Positions 1 through 12,652 of a DNA stretch of 40,683 nucleotides are shown piece after piece. Position 1 is the first letter of the stretch; each line of letters opens with the position of its first letter. The position numbers and the translations under genes were made by a program. The stretch spans positions 1,255,159-1,295,841 of the forward strand of contig CABFPE010000171.1 in the NCBI GenBank assembly GCA_900660155.1, in the 5' to 3' direction. Origin of the DNA: Hofstenia miamia (Eukaryota; Xenacoelomorpha; Acoela; Hofsteniidae). Under the pieces are notes generated by a model that saw only the letters and a program-made list of their open reading frames with translations, was not told where the DNA came from and searched no databases.

Positions 1-723
1 GTTATTTATTACATTTGTATGTAATATATACTTAGTATTAATCTCAATCGTAGTTATTTATTACATTTGTATGTAATATATACTTAGTATTAATCTCAAT
101 CGTAGTTATTTATTACATTTGTATGTAATATATACTTAGTATTAATCTCAATCGTAGTTACTTATTACATTTGTATGTAATATATACTTAGTATTAATCT
201 CAATCGTAGTTACTTATTACATTTGTATGTAATATATACTTAGTATTAATCTCAATCGTAGTTACTTATTACATTTGTATGTAATATATACTTAGTATTA
301 ATCTCAATCGTAGTTACTTATTACATTTGTATGTAATATATACTTAGTATTAATCTCAATCGTAGTTACTTATTACATTTGTATGTAATATATACTTAGT
401 ATTAATCTCAATCGTAGTTACTTATTACATTTGTATGTAATATATACTTAGTATTAATCTCAATCGTAGTTACTTATTACATTTGTATGTAATATATACT
501 TAGTATTAATCTCAATCGTAGTTACTTATTACATTTGTATGTAATATATACTTAGTATTAATCTCAATCGTAGTTACTTATTACATTTGTATGTAATATA
601 TACTTAGTATTAATCTCAATCGTAGTTACTTATTACATTTGTATGTAATATATACTTAGTATTAATCTCAATCGTAGTTATTTATTACATTTGTATGTAA
701 TATATACTTAGTATTAATCTCAA
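1..723. repeat. 52-bp satellite array, about 13.9 near-identical units
   Basis: The unit is 52 bp and repeats with constant spacing (starts at 1, 53, 105, 157 and so on to 677). The last unit breaks off after 47 bases, at 723. Units 1-3 and 14 begin GTTATTTA and units 4-13 begin GTTACTTA; I saw no other differences. Each unit holds the inverted repeat TTACAT-TTGT-ATGTAA, which could form a small hairpin. The array begins at the window edge, so its true length is unknown. No coding potential is seen. Confidence 0.97.
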
Positions 724-810
724 GAAGTTTTTTAGTGATTTTGTAGCTTTTTTGCTGATTTAATACAAAAACGCAACTATTTAGATACGTATTTTTGATT
801 GAATTGGAAG

Positions 811-3041
811 ATGACTGAACCTGTTGCAAGTGGTAGCCGTGAAACACGCTCTAAAGCAAGAAAATTAGTACATGATATTACATATTCAGAGGCTAGTGGT
901 TTACCTAATCTTATATTGCGAACCAAAATAGAAATAATTGAATGCATGATGTACCTTTTGAGGCCATCTAGAGCTGGTCGTGTGCAATGCACACGAGAGG
1001 ATGATGCAAAGCTATTGTTATTAGCATTGGTAGACCATTGGTTATATTGCAACATTTACACTATAGATCATAGGTATGTTGCAAAGAAGATTCTAGGCCT
1101 CTACACACAATATTATTACTAACAGTACTACTAGAAAGAATAGGCAAACACCTTCATGGAAAGAAAGAATGAAGATTTTCAACAGAGACATGGAACGATT
1201 ATTTGACACTTTTTATGAAGATGTTGCTGCTAGAGCCAAAAAGGAGTATGAGTTTGGGGTGAAAATGGGAGACATGGAATAGACATTTTTGCAACATATG
1301 AGAGGTGTTAGATTAGGTTTCTGTGAGAATCAGGTTAACAGGAAGTGGCAAAATATCTTAGAGAAGAAACGTAGCAGAGATTTGGTACTGGAGAAACTGA
1401 AGAATCGTATTGATTATGACAACAAAAGACAAGTACTATTAACTGGTGATGATTATGATGCAGCTTTTCATCAAGCAGTATCATCTGAAGACTCTGAGTG
1501 TGATGACATGCCTACCCATGATACCTACAGCTTGGAGACTGAAAATGAAATAGAACCATTGAAAAAACGACGAATGTCCACTTGTGAAGTTCCATTTGAG
1601 CAATCAGCTTCTGATGAATTGCCTGGAAATTATAGGCATCTAGGTTAGGCCAGAGTTCTATCGCACAGTAGATAAACTGATGAGTGTTTTCCACTGTTCA
1701 TACAAACAAGCTGTAGCAGGTATAATAGAGACAGGCAATATACTCTTCAATAGATCTTGTAAGTATCACACTGAAGATAGTACAATGTTTGATTTTGATA
1801 CTGCACCAGATAATGCCCAACTTAGGCAAGCAGGAAAAGCTATATTGGCATTAGCATTACCAGAGATTGTTGAAGAAATGATGGTAAAAAGCAAGGTGTG
1901 GGTTCCTTTTCAGTCCAAGGGTGCACCATTAATGGTACATACAGAGCATTTCCTGTTCTTCCAATTGCCTCAGATACAAGGGAAAATCTAGCATCATTGA
2001 AACTGACCATATTAAATATACTATCCTGTGTCAGCAATGGAAAATATTCCCCAAAGGAACTCTATGAGAAAATCACATTCAAAGTGACAGATGCAGTTAG
2101 CCATAATCTTGCAGTCGATAATATTGTTGCTTTAGAGCTTGGAACTGATTATATACCAGATCATCTACTATGTCACAATCATCCAGTTTTGATGTTCAGT
2201 CGTAAAATAGTGAAGTTCTTCTCATCAACTGAAAGTGCATTAGGGCCAGACAAAATTTTCAGCAGATTTCTTGTAGATGCAACTTCCACCCATGACAGTA
2301 TAACAGAGCAAATATCCACTGTATTGTCAATCTGTTTAGTCCAGATTTCAATCATAAATCTTGGAACCAGAGGTCTCAACTCACAATTCATATGTCAATA
2401 GCCAAAAATCCAGTAGTTGGATTTCGTTAAGAGAGATTCAACAGATTTGTATACTTTTGTGCTGTGATGCTCTATTTAGATCCTTATATCTGGTCTTTTT
2501 TTAGCTAAATATGAACATGTGACCAATAATCTCGCATACATTGTGAGAGCATTCGAAGACGTGGAATTCTTAAGAGTACATTGTATTGTGGGAGTTCATC
2601 TAGTGCAGCCATTCTTAAGCTTGACAACATCCGGGAATGTAGATTATGGACAGCTGACAGTTGCCATGCAGCACTTATATCGGGACCTGACCACCACACA
2701 AGCACCATCTCTGCTCAACATAAGAATTCCTGCATTCAGTTTCACATCTTTTGTAAGATTCCAAAGTGTCTTGTGGGAAGAGCCAATTCTTAAAGCTGTT
2801 GAAGACTACTGCCAAATCTCCCGAGCAAGAGTGATCAATTTACTTTCAATACTGCTTCCAAAGTTAGCAGAATGATTCCATCGAGTCTTCACCAATGTTT
2901 AGACTGAAACAAAAGTACAAAAATTTGCCTCTGCCAGCCTATTGTACAAATCTGAAGACATACCTGTCAAGAGTCTGCTGTAAGGCTGCTGTCACAATAA
3001 AAGACTTTGATCATGTCTTGGCGCAGATAATTGGTGACTAA
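811..3041 (+). pseudogene. Decayed coding region of an unrecognised repetitive protein family
   Basis: A long protein-coding relic is spread over several frames. It can be followed from an ATG at 811 (MTEPVASGSRETRSK) through 1140-1648 (YEDVAARAKKEYEFGVKMGD), 1680-1991, 1955-2340 (GTDYIPDHLLCHNHP), 2340-2450 and 2519-2875 to a terminal TAA at 3039-3041 (preceded by DFDHVLAQIIGD). Frame changes fall near 1115, 1650, 1955, 2340 and 2876, and an in-frame TAG lies near 1278. A second in-frame stop comes just before ERFNRF, near 2430. I do not recognise a named domain. The text recalls large uncharacterised proteins that I associate with cnidarian genomes, but that is memory only. No DDE, RT or HTH motif was identified. 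With all frames counted it would be about 700 residues. Its 3' end is duplicated at 3932-4253. Confidence 0.6.
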
Positions 3042-3305
3042 CTTGAGCTAGATAGCTGATAATTATATGTAGAGTGAGATATCTCCATTGTATGAATTGT
3101 TCTTTAAATTGTAGATATATCAGGAAATACATGTACTATATAGATATGGTAATCACTATAAATAATCAGGTGCCTCTAATATAACTAGATGAAGTTTTGT
3201 TTAATTATTTTTACTTATTCATATGTAAATAATTTCATGAATTATTTTCAGTTCTGTAATGAGCTTTCTTGTATTACTATTATGTTGCACAGGTACAATG
3301 TTTTA
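2720..3305 (+). repeat. 586-bp direct repeat, copy 1
   Basis: This copy matches 3932-4517 base for base at a constant offset of 1212. I found only two substitutions (3209 T versus 4421 C; 3235 T versus 4447 G) and no indels. It covers the last third of the 811-3041 relic plus about 260 bp downstream. The flanking bases differ on both sides. Confidence 0.95.
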
Positions 3306-3931
3306 TGACATTTATGGTGTTTTATTAGAAATTTGATTATTTTTGTGACCAATATATATATATAATGAGGTAATTATTATAAATAGAAGGAGAGTTAAAG
3401 AGACATTCTTACTTAGGTATATGTGAAGATATTGATGAAAATATAAATTATTTGGAGCTCTGCACAGTGTTTCTTTATATTGTATAAATTACCATTATTG
3501 AACTTTATTGCAAATTTTCAATTCCCATGTCCAGGAGGGGTTATTAGGGTAAATAAATGAAAGAAAACCACTGAGCATCATGAAATGACACATAGAACAA
3601 GAATTTCAGGGCCCCACATTTCCCCAATAATTTTTTTAAATGACACCTCTCCCTAATATAAAATTTAAATTCCTGGAGTCCTAAAAAAGATATAGCTTTT
3701 TTCTGAGATTGTCTTCTTCACGTAGCAACTAAAATAGGCAAATATCTTAGCTTAAAAAAACTAAAAGGACTTAGAATTTCACAATATAGATGTCGTTTGG
3801 GTACGAGCTAATGAATATTTTTATAAAATTTTCTTGAAATCATAGCATTAAGGTTTTTCAAGCATGAAATTACTATAATAAACTAGTAATCATCCTAAAG
3901 CAAAAGTTATAAGCGGATAAATTTTGGAGTA
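3306..3931. other. Non-coding spacer between the two 586-bp direct repeats
   Basis: This is AT-rich sequence with no coding signal that I can support. It contains a short TATATATATA tract near 3353. Its ends do not match each other, so the flanking repeats do not look like LTRs of an element held here. Confidence 0.6.
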
Positions 3932-4253
3932 ATAAGAATTCCTGCATTCAGTTTCACATCTTTTGTAAGATTCCAAAGTGTCTTGTGGGAAGAGCCAATT
4001 CTTAAAGCTGTTGAAGACTACTGCCAAATCTCCCGAGCAAGAGTGATCAATTTACTTTCAATACTGCTTCCAAAGTTAGCAGAATGATTCCATCGAGTCT
4101 TCACCAATGTTTAGACTGAAACAAAAGTACAAAAATTTGCCTCTGCCAGCCTATTGTACAAATCTGAAGACATACCTGTCAAGAGTCTGCTGTAAGGCTG
4201 CTGTCACAATAAAAGACTTTGATCATGTCTTGGCGCAGATAATTGGTGACTAA
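3932..4253 (+). pseudogene. Truncated 3' end of the 811-3041 relic, duplicated
   Basis: The fragment encodes only the C-terminal part of the family seen at 811-3041, from the segment IPAFSFTSFVRFQSVLWEEP to the stop at 4251-4253. It includes the same frame break near 4088. It has no start codon of its own and is a by-product of the segmental duplication. Confidence 0.7.
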
Positions 4254-4517
4254 CTTGAGCTAGATAGCTGATAATTATATGTAGAGTGAGATATCTCCAT
4301 TGTATGAATTGTTCTTTAAATTGTAGATATATCAGGAAATACATGTACTATATAGATATGGTAATCACTATAAATAATCAGGTGCCTCTAATATAACTAG
4401 ATGAAGTTTTGTTTAATTATCTTTACTTATTCATATGTAAATAATTGCATGAATTATTTTCAGTTCTGTAATGAGCTTTCTTGTATTACTATTATGTTGC
4501 ACAGGTACAATGTTTTA
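3932..4517 (+). repeat. 586-bp direct repeat, copy 2
   Basis: This is the second copy of 2720-3305, about 99.7% identical. It carries the same frameshift and stop, so the copied gene was already dead. After 4517 the sequence changes to AAAGTTACCCC, against TGACATTTATGG after copy 1. Confidence 0.95.
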
Positions 4518-7500
4518 AAAGTTACCCCAAACTTAGCCTATTGATGTTTTTGTTGAATCTAAATAAGCAAAGTTAGGATGGCCCCATACTGTCCAGACAA
4601 AAAGTACGTGTAAAAAATGTGGGAAAGTCAAAAATATCAGGTTCTTCCTGTCTGAATCCTATTCTAATTATTGTTGGGGTAACAAAATTGCCACAAACTT
4701 AATTTAACCTTTAAACCAGGTTAAATCTTTGATTAATATCTGGAGAATAATGGTGTTATTTTAAAATCTACTGATATGCTAAATATTCATTCCAAAATAG
4801 TTGAGTGGTAGAAAATAACAAACCATAGGCCTATTTTCCACATAGGATAGGAGATTAAAGCAGATTTTAGCACATTACTTCAGATAATCAACTGCTTGGA
4901 AAATAAAATCTTATCTCCTTGTTCTTTTTCAATTAAATTATTCAATTTCCTAAAAGAAATGAAATATTTTTTCTTCAAAATTCAAAAACATGTGCAATTC
5001 ATATAACATTCGCTGGTTTTGGTTTGATGTTTGTGCACTGTTGCATAATAGCAAGTTTTTTTAAATATCGGCTCATTACTTCCAATACTTTGGCATGGCC
5101 CATGTCCACCTCTGTTTTCTTCTTACTAAATCGTCTTTGACTATTCAATATGTACTTCGATTGCATTCTGCTAAAATTTACATTAACAGAGTTTACTTAG
5201 AATAAACAAGTGTGTGATGCGTTAAGAATCCCTTAGAATTCTGTAAAAATCGAATTCATTTAAGAGATAATTACGTATAATTTCGAGAAAAACTAAAAAA
5301 TTATAATTGAAAAGCTATTTTTGAAAATACCAAGGACATCTTGACAACATCCGAATAATTGAATAATTTTTGAAATTTGCAAATTTTGTAGTTTATAGTA
5401 TGTGATTTGTACATTATTCACACTTTGCATGATGATTTTGATGAATGCAAACAAATGTGGGTTTTCCATTTCTTGCCCTTCTGCTGAGAAAAGGCATTTC
5501 TTTTAGCAGTGAAAAGATAAGAACCTAGACTTGGCTCAGTATTTTGTTTTGGTATGTCTTGTAAATGGAAAACGAATTTGTTAACAATTGATACTTTACA
5601 AATGCATCAGGTTTTCAGTTGAAATGTTTTCAAAATTTCTAGAATTTTAGACAAGTTTTAATATGAAATTTATTTGCATAATCATTGATTATTATTCCGT
5701 CAATGTTAGATTTTCCAAAACATGTTAATTGGTTGTAATTCATTTTAATCTAAAATATTTTTTCAAGACTCGCTATCCTCCTATTCTTGAATGACATTTA
5801 TCACAAATGAGAATAAATTTCTGAAATCATGTATTAATAAGCAACCTACTCATTTTTCAAGCTCGTATTGTAAGGTGATTATCATTTAGATGGCCTTGAT
5901 CTAACCCAATCGAATATATGAAAAATAAATCTAGTCCTTCAAATAGTGAGCATATTTACTTCTAATATACCTTTCAAGTTAGTTTTTCTATTCTAATCCC
6001 ACTACAATTGGTTGAAATAAGTTGAGTAAGTACATCCAAATACCCGGATAATGCAGAGGTGCATAAAAATTAGGCATGATTTTGCCTATAAATCCTGAAT
6101 TGCAATTATTTCTCAAGTACAACGAACTATTTTGCGATGAAAAGTAGTTCGTATGTGAATTTTTACGAAGAATTATCATAAATATGAAAGTCTCTTGACA
6201 TGTGATAACCATTATTTTTGATTAACTGCAATAATTGATTTTTGGAGGTGCAATAAAAATTTCTACCTTTTTTCCAAAATAACTGCTGCACTTGATTTAA
6301 ACTTTAATAACTTTGCAGAAAAGTAAGCGATTTCGTTCTGATTTTTGCAAGTTATAATCTCGGGAGCTTAGCTTTCAAAAAATGTAAAAAATGTAAAAAA
6401 GTTTTTAAAAAAAGGTTGTAAGGATTTTGATTTGCTGGAAAATGGGGACTTTGACCCGTTGATCTCTCCCATACCAGATTTTGTTACACTTTTCGATATG
6501 TTCAGGTAAAGTAAAAAAGTTAGGATGAGTGGGGTACAATTATGTTCGCAGAATTCCTCATCCTCTTCGTGCTATAATTTAAGAAAGAATAAGTGACTTT
6601 CACACTTGTTAGATTATTTACGGTTGTTATCTGCGTTTTGGATGGCATTTAACGCGATAAAAACATATTAGAAGCATAAATTTGTTGAAAAATATAAATT
6701 TGAAAGGCTTCTAAACAATCACCAACATTTCTTGCCTTTGCTCAATTCTTGAATTTTCGTCTACTTTTTACATCAATTTTAGAAACTTTTCCTATTTTTT
6801 TCAATAAATTTATGCTTCCAGTATGCTATTATGTTGCTAAATGATTCATTTGGATACAATTCTTCAAGAAATATTAATAAAACTTTGCAAGTTTCGCAAG
6901 TATTACTTGTTTAAAACTTTCAAAGTAGTAAATACATACAAATATTTAATTGATATTTCTTAGAATTTCCAAATTTTGTAATTTCTAATTAGTTTGAACA
7001 ACGTAGATAATAAATGTACACAACTTAAAGCTTCATTCTATTGACTGTGATGTTGAAACAAAACTTTATTACTTAATTTATATGAAATACGATAACGGCA
7101 TAACTATACAAATCTGGTAGAACTAGAATAATTTTGAAATTTGAAATGTACCTAAATACTAGGATGTGATTTTTTCAAATTATCATTGTTCTCAAACCAT
7201 AGCGATTTCATTGTAACTGTATTTTGAAGGCCATGATATTCGTTAATACAATATTTTAAAAATTCCTTTAATTTATATATTATAATTTGCTAAAATTGGA
7301 AATATGATAATGGCTTTTTGAATAACCCTTCCACTTTTAAAAATATCAAAACCGAAAATGACATGAGCCGAAGATTTATGCCCAAGACCGCAAGGCCCAG
7401 AAAGCTTTGGGAACATACCGAACCCGGCCCAGCCCATTTAAAGTATCGGCCATTTTATGCACATTTACATGAAACATGCCAAAACAAACTTTTTTAATAT

Positions 7501-7706
7501 TTTGGTTTGGCTACTCTCAAAATATTTAACGAAATTATGCAAAATTGACAAATTCAATAAAAAACTAATGTATGAACATTCATATATATTATGTAATTAC
7601 ATAGTATTCACTGAATCTTGTTTGTTTTGCATTTTGGCTAAGTCATCACATCAGGATTTTAAAAGTTCGGACCCTTTATTCGCACCATTTTTGCATTGTT
7701 TCAGCT
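4518..7706. other. AT-rich non-coding region
   Basis: I see no supportable gene in this 3.2-kb stretch. The short open frames in it lack motifs and have no supporting composition. One GC-rich pocket at 7366-7440 contains the words GGCCCAG, CCCGGCCC and CCCAAG. It resembles the subterminal part of a hAT-like element and shares words with 18798-18850, but no boundaries were found. The last 8 bases (7699-7706) are the left target duplication of the next element. Confidence 0.55.
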
Positions 7707-8518
7707 CAGAAATAGAATCGGATCCAAAATTTTAAGATCCGATTCGATCCGGATCCGAAACTTCAAGATCCGATCCGATGCGAATTTTTAAAAAAAATTA
7801 ATTTTCAATACGAAACTAATCCGAATTTAAATAAGTATAAGTATTCCAACAATAAAAAAACATGGACATAAAAAATATTTGTTTTTTTTAAATGCGAATA
7901 GAAATTTTAAGTGATTCAACACTATCTTGAGATAAAAAATGGACATATAAATCAACTTATTATAATAATGACGAACCGTCTGAGTACCAAGTTGATCTTG
8001 GCATTGCAAGTTGCTTAGAGTGCATATTTAAATGAATTTTTTTATTGAAGAGCATCCCAAATTATATTAGTATTTTTACATTTTGGCTGTGTTCGCAAAA
8101 GCTAGGGTATTCTACTTGCTTCTCTGTGCTCTGTGCTTTTTCTTTGACATACATATTACAGAGAATACTTTTCATAATTCTGCTCTTCCATTTGCAAGTT
8201 TGTACAAACAAATGTTTTTTGGTTGCTTTACTATTTTATTATTGTGATGGCTAACATAAATCGCATTTTCAGATTTGAAGTATTCGTCACCAATTTTATA
8301 AGTTGTTGGAAAGAATAACGTGGAACCTGTTGAATGAACAATGAAATTCAATTACAAAATTTCACTTAGATTGAGATTATTAACACACTTAAATTGGGAT
8401 TTAATGTAAAAATGTGCGTAATTTATAAAATGTACAAATACACAATTTTTAAAAATTTTCGGATCCAAAACAGATCCGAAGTTTCTCAAAATAAAGATCC
8501 GATCCGATTCCATCTCTG
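7707..8518. mobile_element. Non-autonomous hAT element (812 bp) with GATCCG subterminal arrays
   Basis: The ends are inverted repeats: CAGAAATAGAATCGGATC on the left and, reverse-complemented from the right, CAGAGATGGAATCGGATC (16 of 18 identical). The direct 8-bp duplication TTTCAGCT flanks it at 7699-7706 and 8519-8526. Ends starting with CAG and an 8-bp duplication are the hAT signature. Both subterminal zones (7713-7785 and 8460-8510) are packed with GGATCC and GATCCGATCCG words. The interior has no transposase motif, so the element would have depended on an enzyme supplied in trans. The perfect target duplication suggests a fairly recent insertion. Confidence 0.93.
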
Positions 8519-8526
8519 TTTCAGCT

Positions 8527-11501
8527 TATCCCACGTGCATGATAATGAAAAATACCTAAAAATATGAAAAATAAACTTTGCATCACTTGCATTATTTTCT
8601 ATTTTTCACATTATTTATCAAAAAAGGCAGACATAATAATGTTGTAGAAGACGTCCCATTACATTTAAACTTATCAAATACTTATTAAGTATCAGAATAT
8701 GCACAGATTGTGCCAGAATTAGCCCAGGTTTTTAAAAGACTGCAAGCAAAGATTGTAGCAGCAGTCTGAACAATTTTATTCTGTAAATATAACACATAAT
8801 TTGTTGCCACTACCGTTATCTAGCACAATTTGAAGCCCATGAAGCAAATTTGACGCTTCCCAATATTTCTTCCAGAGCGAAATGATTGGATTTTGATATC
8901 AATATTTAATTTAGCCCATTAATTGTTCCTAGATGTTAAACAGTCAATAATCCAACTAATTCAAGTCTGTTGAGTGTGGTGGTCATCCAATATAACATCC
9001 TCGAGAAATCACATGCTGAGCAGAAAAATTTAATAAAGATAATTCATCACATTGCCTTCAAAGTAAGGTTCTGTGATATGTGGCTGTAGTTGATACTGCA
9101 AAATTCCAAACATTCGTCGGAATTAATAGTATCAGCGAATAAGTGGGGTGTGGCGGAACTCTATTTAACTTTACCTACTTTGTCACGGAGCGAAGATGTG
9201 GTATGGAATTTCTTAGTGTTATTGTTGTTGAAATGCAGAAATAATTAGTTCCCATAAAATTATTTGCATTGGAATAATTGTATCAAACAAAATTTCTCCT
9301 TAAAACCATATTCATTTTCAAAATTGTAACGTAATGATTGAATCTACATATAATAATACAATGATACATTTTCATAAAATTCAAAGTATGTGTTATTATT
9401 ACATAGTAAAATTGTTCAAGCTGCTGCAACACTCTTTGAGTATTGTCTTTTTTATTAACTGCGTTAATTTTGGGACGACCTGTACTTACAAAGTTATAAT
9501 TGTATATTTAAGAAACTTTACATATTTGGCAAGTTTAACTATAAAGGGTATTTCTTTGATAAGGACTTAAAATTTTGGTAGTTGTTTCGTAGCACATGGC
9601 ATATTAGGGTTTTATCCAGGTTTGTTGCAAGACATTTGTATTCATTTATACAGAATAACATATTTTCTTTCTTAAATATAAGTGGGAAAATTTCATCTGA
9701 ATTTAATTCGATGCCGGAGAAATGTTTTATTTCAAAACTTAGCTGTGAATCATGTCCATGTCCTGTAGTGGGACCAAATATTATTCGAATGACATTAAAG
9801 TTTTTTTAGTATAATCCAATTTATCTTTTAATTCAGTGCTAATTAATGAATTACTGAACACCACGTGAATTTTTTACTGGAAGAAACTTCTCCAAATTTA
9901 ATGTTTTTGTTTTATAGATTGTTTGGGAAAGCAGGTATGTGTGGAACCAAGCAAGAATCAATCTTGATTGGGTCTGATTAGAACTGTGCTTCAAATAAAA
10001 ATTTTTCAAATAGCAATGAAATTTGAATACTTGAAGCGCAATAATGCCTAAATAATATTTGATAGAAAATAAATTTATTAAGCAATTGCTTCGCTATTTG
10101 AAATCTTGTATACAATTAAATACAGTCTATAACATCCGAATCAAGACTGTTTTTTTGCTCCAAAACAAAGTCTGAATCAGAAACTAGAAGTTTAAATGTT
10201 GCCTCTGATGCAGGAATGCATGCAATAGAGTTACCTAAATTTGATGGACCAGGAAATTCATTTTAGTTTGTTTCCCCAATCTTAAAAATCGTGACATTTT
10301 GCAAATGTTCTTTCGTTAATGTAAGTAGCATTCTTTATCTTTTGCAGAATCTTCAACGACAGAGCCGATTGCTTTGCTGGTGGAAAAAATGAAACTAAAG
10401 AGGAATTTAGCAAATGTCCAATGCAAACATTGACTTACTTGTACTTGTAGTTTACAAGTTCATCTCAAGAAAATTGAATCATTGTAATTGCACACCACTA
10501 AGCGGAGGAAAACTAAATTGATTTGCTTCAATATAAGTCTTGTGCACTAATTCAACTTGCAACTTCATTACATGCTTTACAACAAAATGAAATAGCATGA
10601 TTTAAACAAGAAGGCTTAGTCAGCAATAAATCATCATAGATAGTTTTATAGATTAATATATTTTCAGTTTTTCTATTAAAATCGACGTCGAGAATAAAAT
10701 TCTTGCAAGTTATTTAAGAGATCAACGACATAATATGTAATAGTGAAATGTCAGACTAAACCTTCCTGACCGGGATTGATCGTAGATGCTTTTCTAGATG
10801 ATAAAGAAACGTCATAATTTATTACTTCATTTGCTCACTAATTTATGAACATAGCAAATTTCATTCGCACGAAATTAAAGATAATATTTCTCAGATTATT
10901 AAATGAACCTAATTTCTTCCTATTGTAGACTCATAGTATATTGTAAGTTATGTTGATATGTTTGGGTACAGCTTTAATCATTATTTCTCTATTTATCCAT
11001 TTGTTTTGTTATATATATAAAGTATATACCTATCAATTTACCCAAGATCATTTACAAGTAAGAGGCTTCTGATCTATCACACCACACATACCTCTAGGTC
11101 AGATATTTGAGATTTCAATATGCTGTTTACGGGATTGACAACATTTTTCCGAATTTACAAGTATTTCTTAAATGTGTTCCATTGTGTGATAGCTCTTTGA
11201 GTGTAAGGCTAATTTATTTATTGATAACCCTTATTCTTCTAAAAATACCCCCCATGTTGTTCCAAAATGAAAATATATTTAAAAAATTAATTTTTGTGCA
11301 AGTTTTTATAAAGTAGTTTAATAGTTTCTCTATAAAATTTGAAATGAAATATTTATATGAAATTAATAAAACTTTGATGAATTATTAATAGTGAAAGGAT
11401 ATCAAGATTTAGTCTTACTAATATCTACTTAAATGCAATTATTTTAACAACACATATGTCCGCAGTATACTAGAATTACACAATGGGGGACTTTCACCCA
11501 A
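8527..11501. other. AT-rich non-coding region
   Basis: I find no gene, RNA or bounded mobile element in this 3-kb stretch. Small open frames at 9334-9809 and 11107-11316 are ordinary random frames in AT-rich DNA. A short frame near 10220-10250 reads ELPKFDG, which recalls a BEL/Pao gag, but the similarity is too short to call. Confidence 0.5.
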
Positions 11502-11937
11502 AATTAAAAACTGCTAAAATGCTACTATATAGATGAGTAATCAATAGAAAATTTCGTATAGTAGGCGACCAGGGTTTCAATATTAATTATCTTTGACATA
11601 TTCAGTATTAAACTCTCATTTTTGCTGTGACATCAGATGTTTTAAATGAACTTTCCCACGAAATTGTGGGCAACATACAGGGTTTTTTATAAAAGTTTTT
11701 TATAATATGTTCACATTTAGTGAGTTTTTAAGGCCATCCAAATTTGGTGGATTTATCCATACCATATTGCTTAAATACACATGGGAGATTTTCAATAAGG
11801 TCCTCTGACGTAACAAAATGTTAAGTTAAATGCTGAATATTTTGAAAATATTTAATTTTTAAACCCTGGTCGCCTACTATAGGGACTTTTCTATTGATTA
11901 TTCAGCAATATAGTAGAATTCTGACAGTTTTTAATTC
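11502..11937. mobile_element. MITE-like element with about 75-bp inverted repeats
   Basis: The left arm (about 11502-11575) and the right arm (about 11862-11937) are reverse complements, with small gaps. Matching blocks are AATTAAAAACTG at the extreme ends, AATCAATAGAAAA in the middle, and TATAGTAGGCGACCAGGGTTT at the inner side. The 290-bp centre is non-coding. I could not find a convincing target duplication, so the superfamily is not assigned and the outer limits are approximate. Confidence 0.8.
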
Positions 11938-12597
11938 TAAACTTGCAATGAATAATTTTAATGAACAGGAATTCTATTGCTATATGTATTGGCAACAAGT
12001 TAGGAAATCAAAATTTGCATTAATATTTCTCACATTTTACTTTTGTCAATTACCTACAAAATAACACAGCGCTACTAATTAACAAACAAGATTGACTTTA
12101 CTCAAGCTAAATTATTCTTGCACCATAAATAAATAATTAAATAAATTAATAAATAAATATATTGTTTTGTAAATAGGTGTCATATTTACAGAACTACTAA
12201 ATAAAATTGGGCCACTTACAGCAATTGCGATATTTTTTCGAAATCCAAATAGACGACTTGAAATACTATTGTGATACGAAGATGATACGTATTCGTAGAA
12301 AAGTTTCCGAACATCCATACATTTGAGAACCGCACTATTATGAGTTCGATTCCTCCTTCCACTATATAAGCTCCAATCCTGTAAAATTCGCTAATTGGTA
12401 TTTCATAATTTCCCAAAAACAAGAAATTTGTTTAATTTTTTCAAATCCTCTTCACGTTTATAAGAACTTTTTTCTTTGGATTCATGTAAATTCTGAATTC
12501 TTATACCACTAATTGGTTATGAGGCATATTCTTTATTTTACTACTATTCATTAGACTTGGTGACATTTTCAATGACATTATTGCGATGTAAAAGCTA
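11938..12597. other. AT-rich non-coding region
   Basis: I see no gene here. A low-complexity AAT/AAAT tract runs at 12123-12165. The small frames on the minus strand have no motif. Confidence 0.5.
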
Positions 12598-12652
12598 CTA
12601 TTCAACATAATCACCATTAAGTTCCACACATTTTTCCCAGCGCCGCACGTAT
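12598..12652 (-). pseudogene. C-terminal relic of a mariner-type transposase
   Basis: Read on the minus strand, this short stretch gives RRWEKCVELNGDYVE followed by a TAG stop. That matches the usual last residues of mariner transposases, which end in a WxKC(V/I)xxxGDY(V/F)E motif. No upstream catalytic part was recognised in the adjoining sequence. With only 16 residues, the family call rests on that motif alone. Confidence 0.45.

Noticed and set aside
2720..4517. The 586-bp direct repeats as LTRs of a retroelement
   Set aside because: Copy 1 is continuous with coding text on its left, the copies lack TG...CA ends, and the 626-bp interior has no gag, pol or primer site.
7457..8254. Open frames of 60-92 codons around the GATCCG MITE
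   Set aside because: They are short, rich in Phe, Ile and Lys as expected from AT-rich DNA, lack motifs, and one crosses the element's boundary.
10195..10270. Short frame reading MHAIELPKFDGPGN, like a BEL/Pao gag segment
   Set aside because: Only about eight residues fit, a stop follows at once, and no neighbouring gag or pol text was found.
12320..12365. GAGTTCGATTCC resembling a tRNA T-arm box B
   Set aside because: No A box, acceptor stem or cloverleaf can be built around it.
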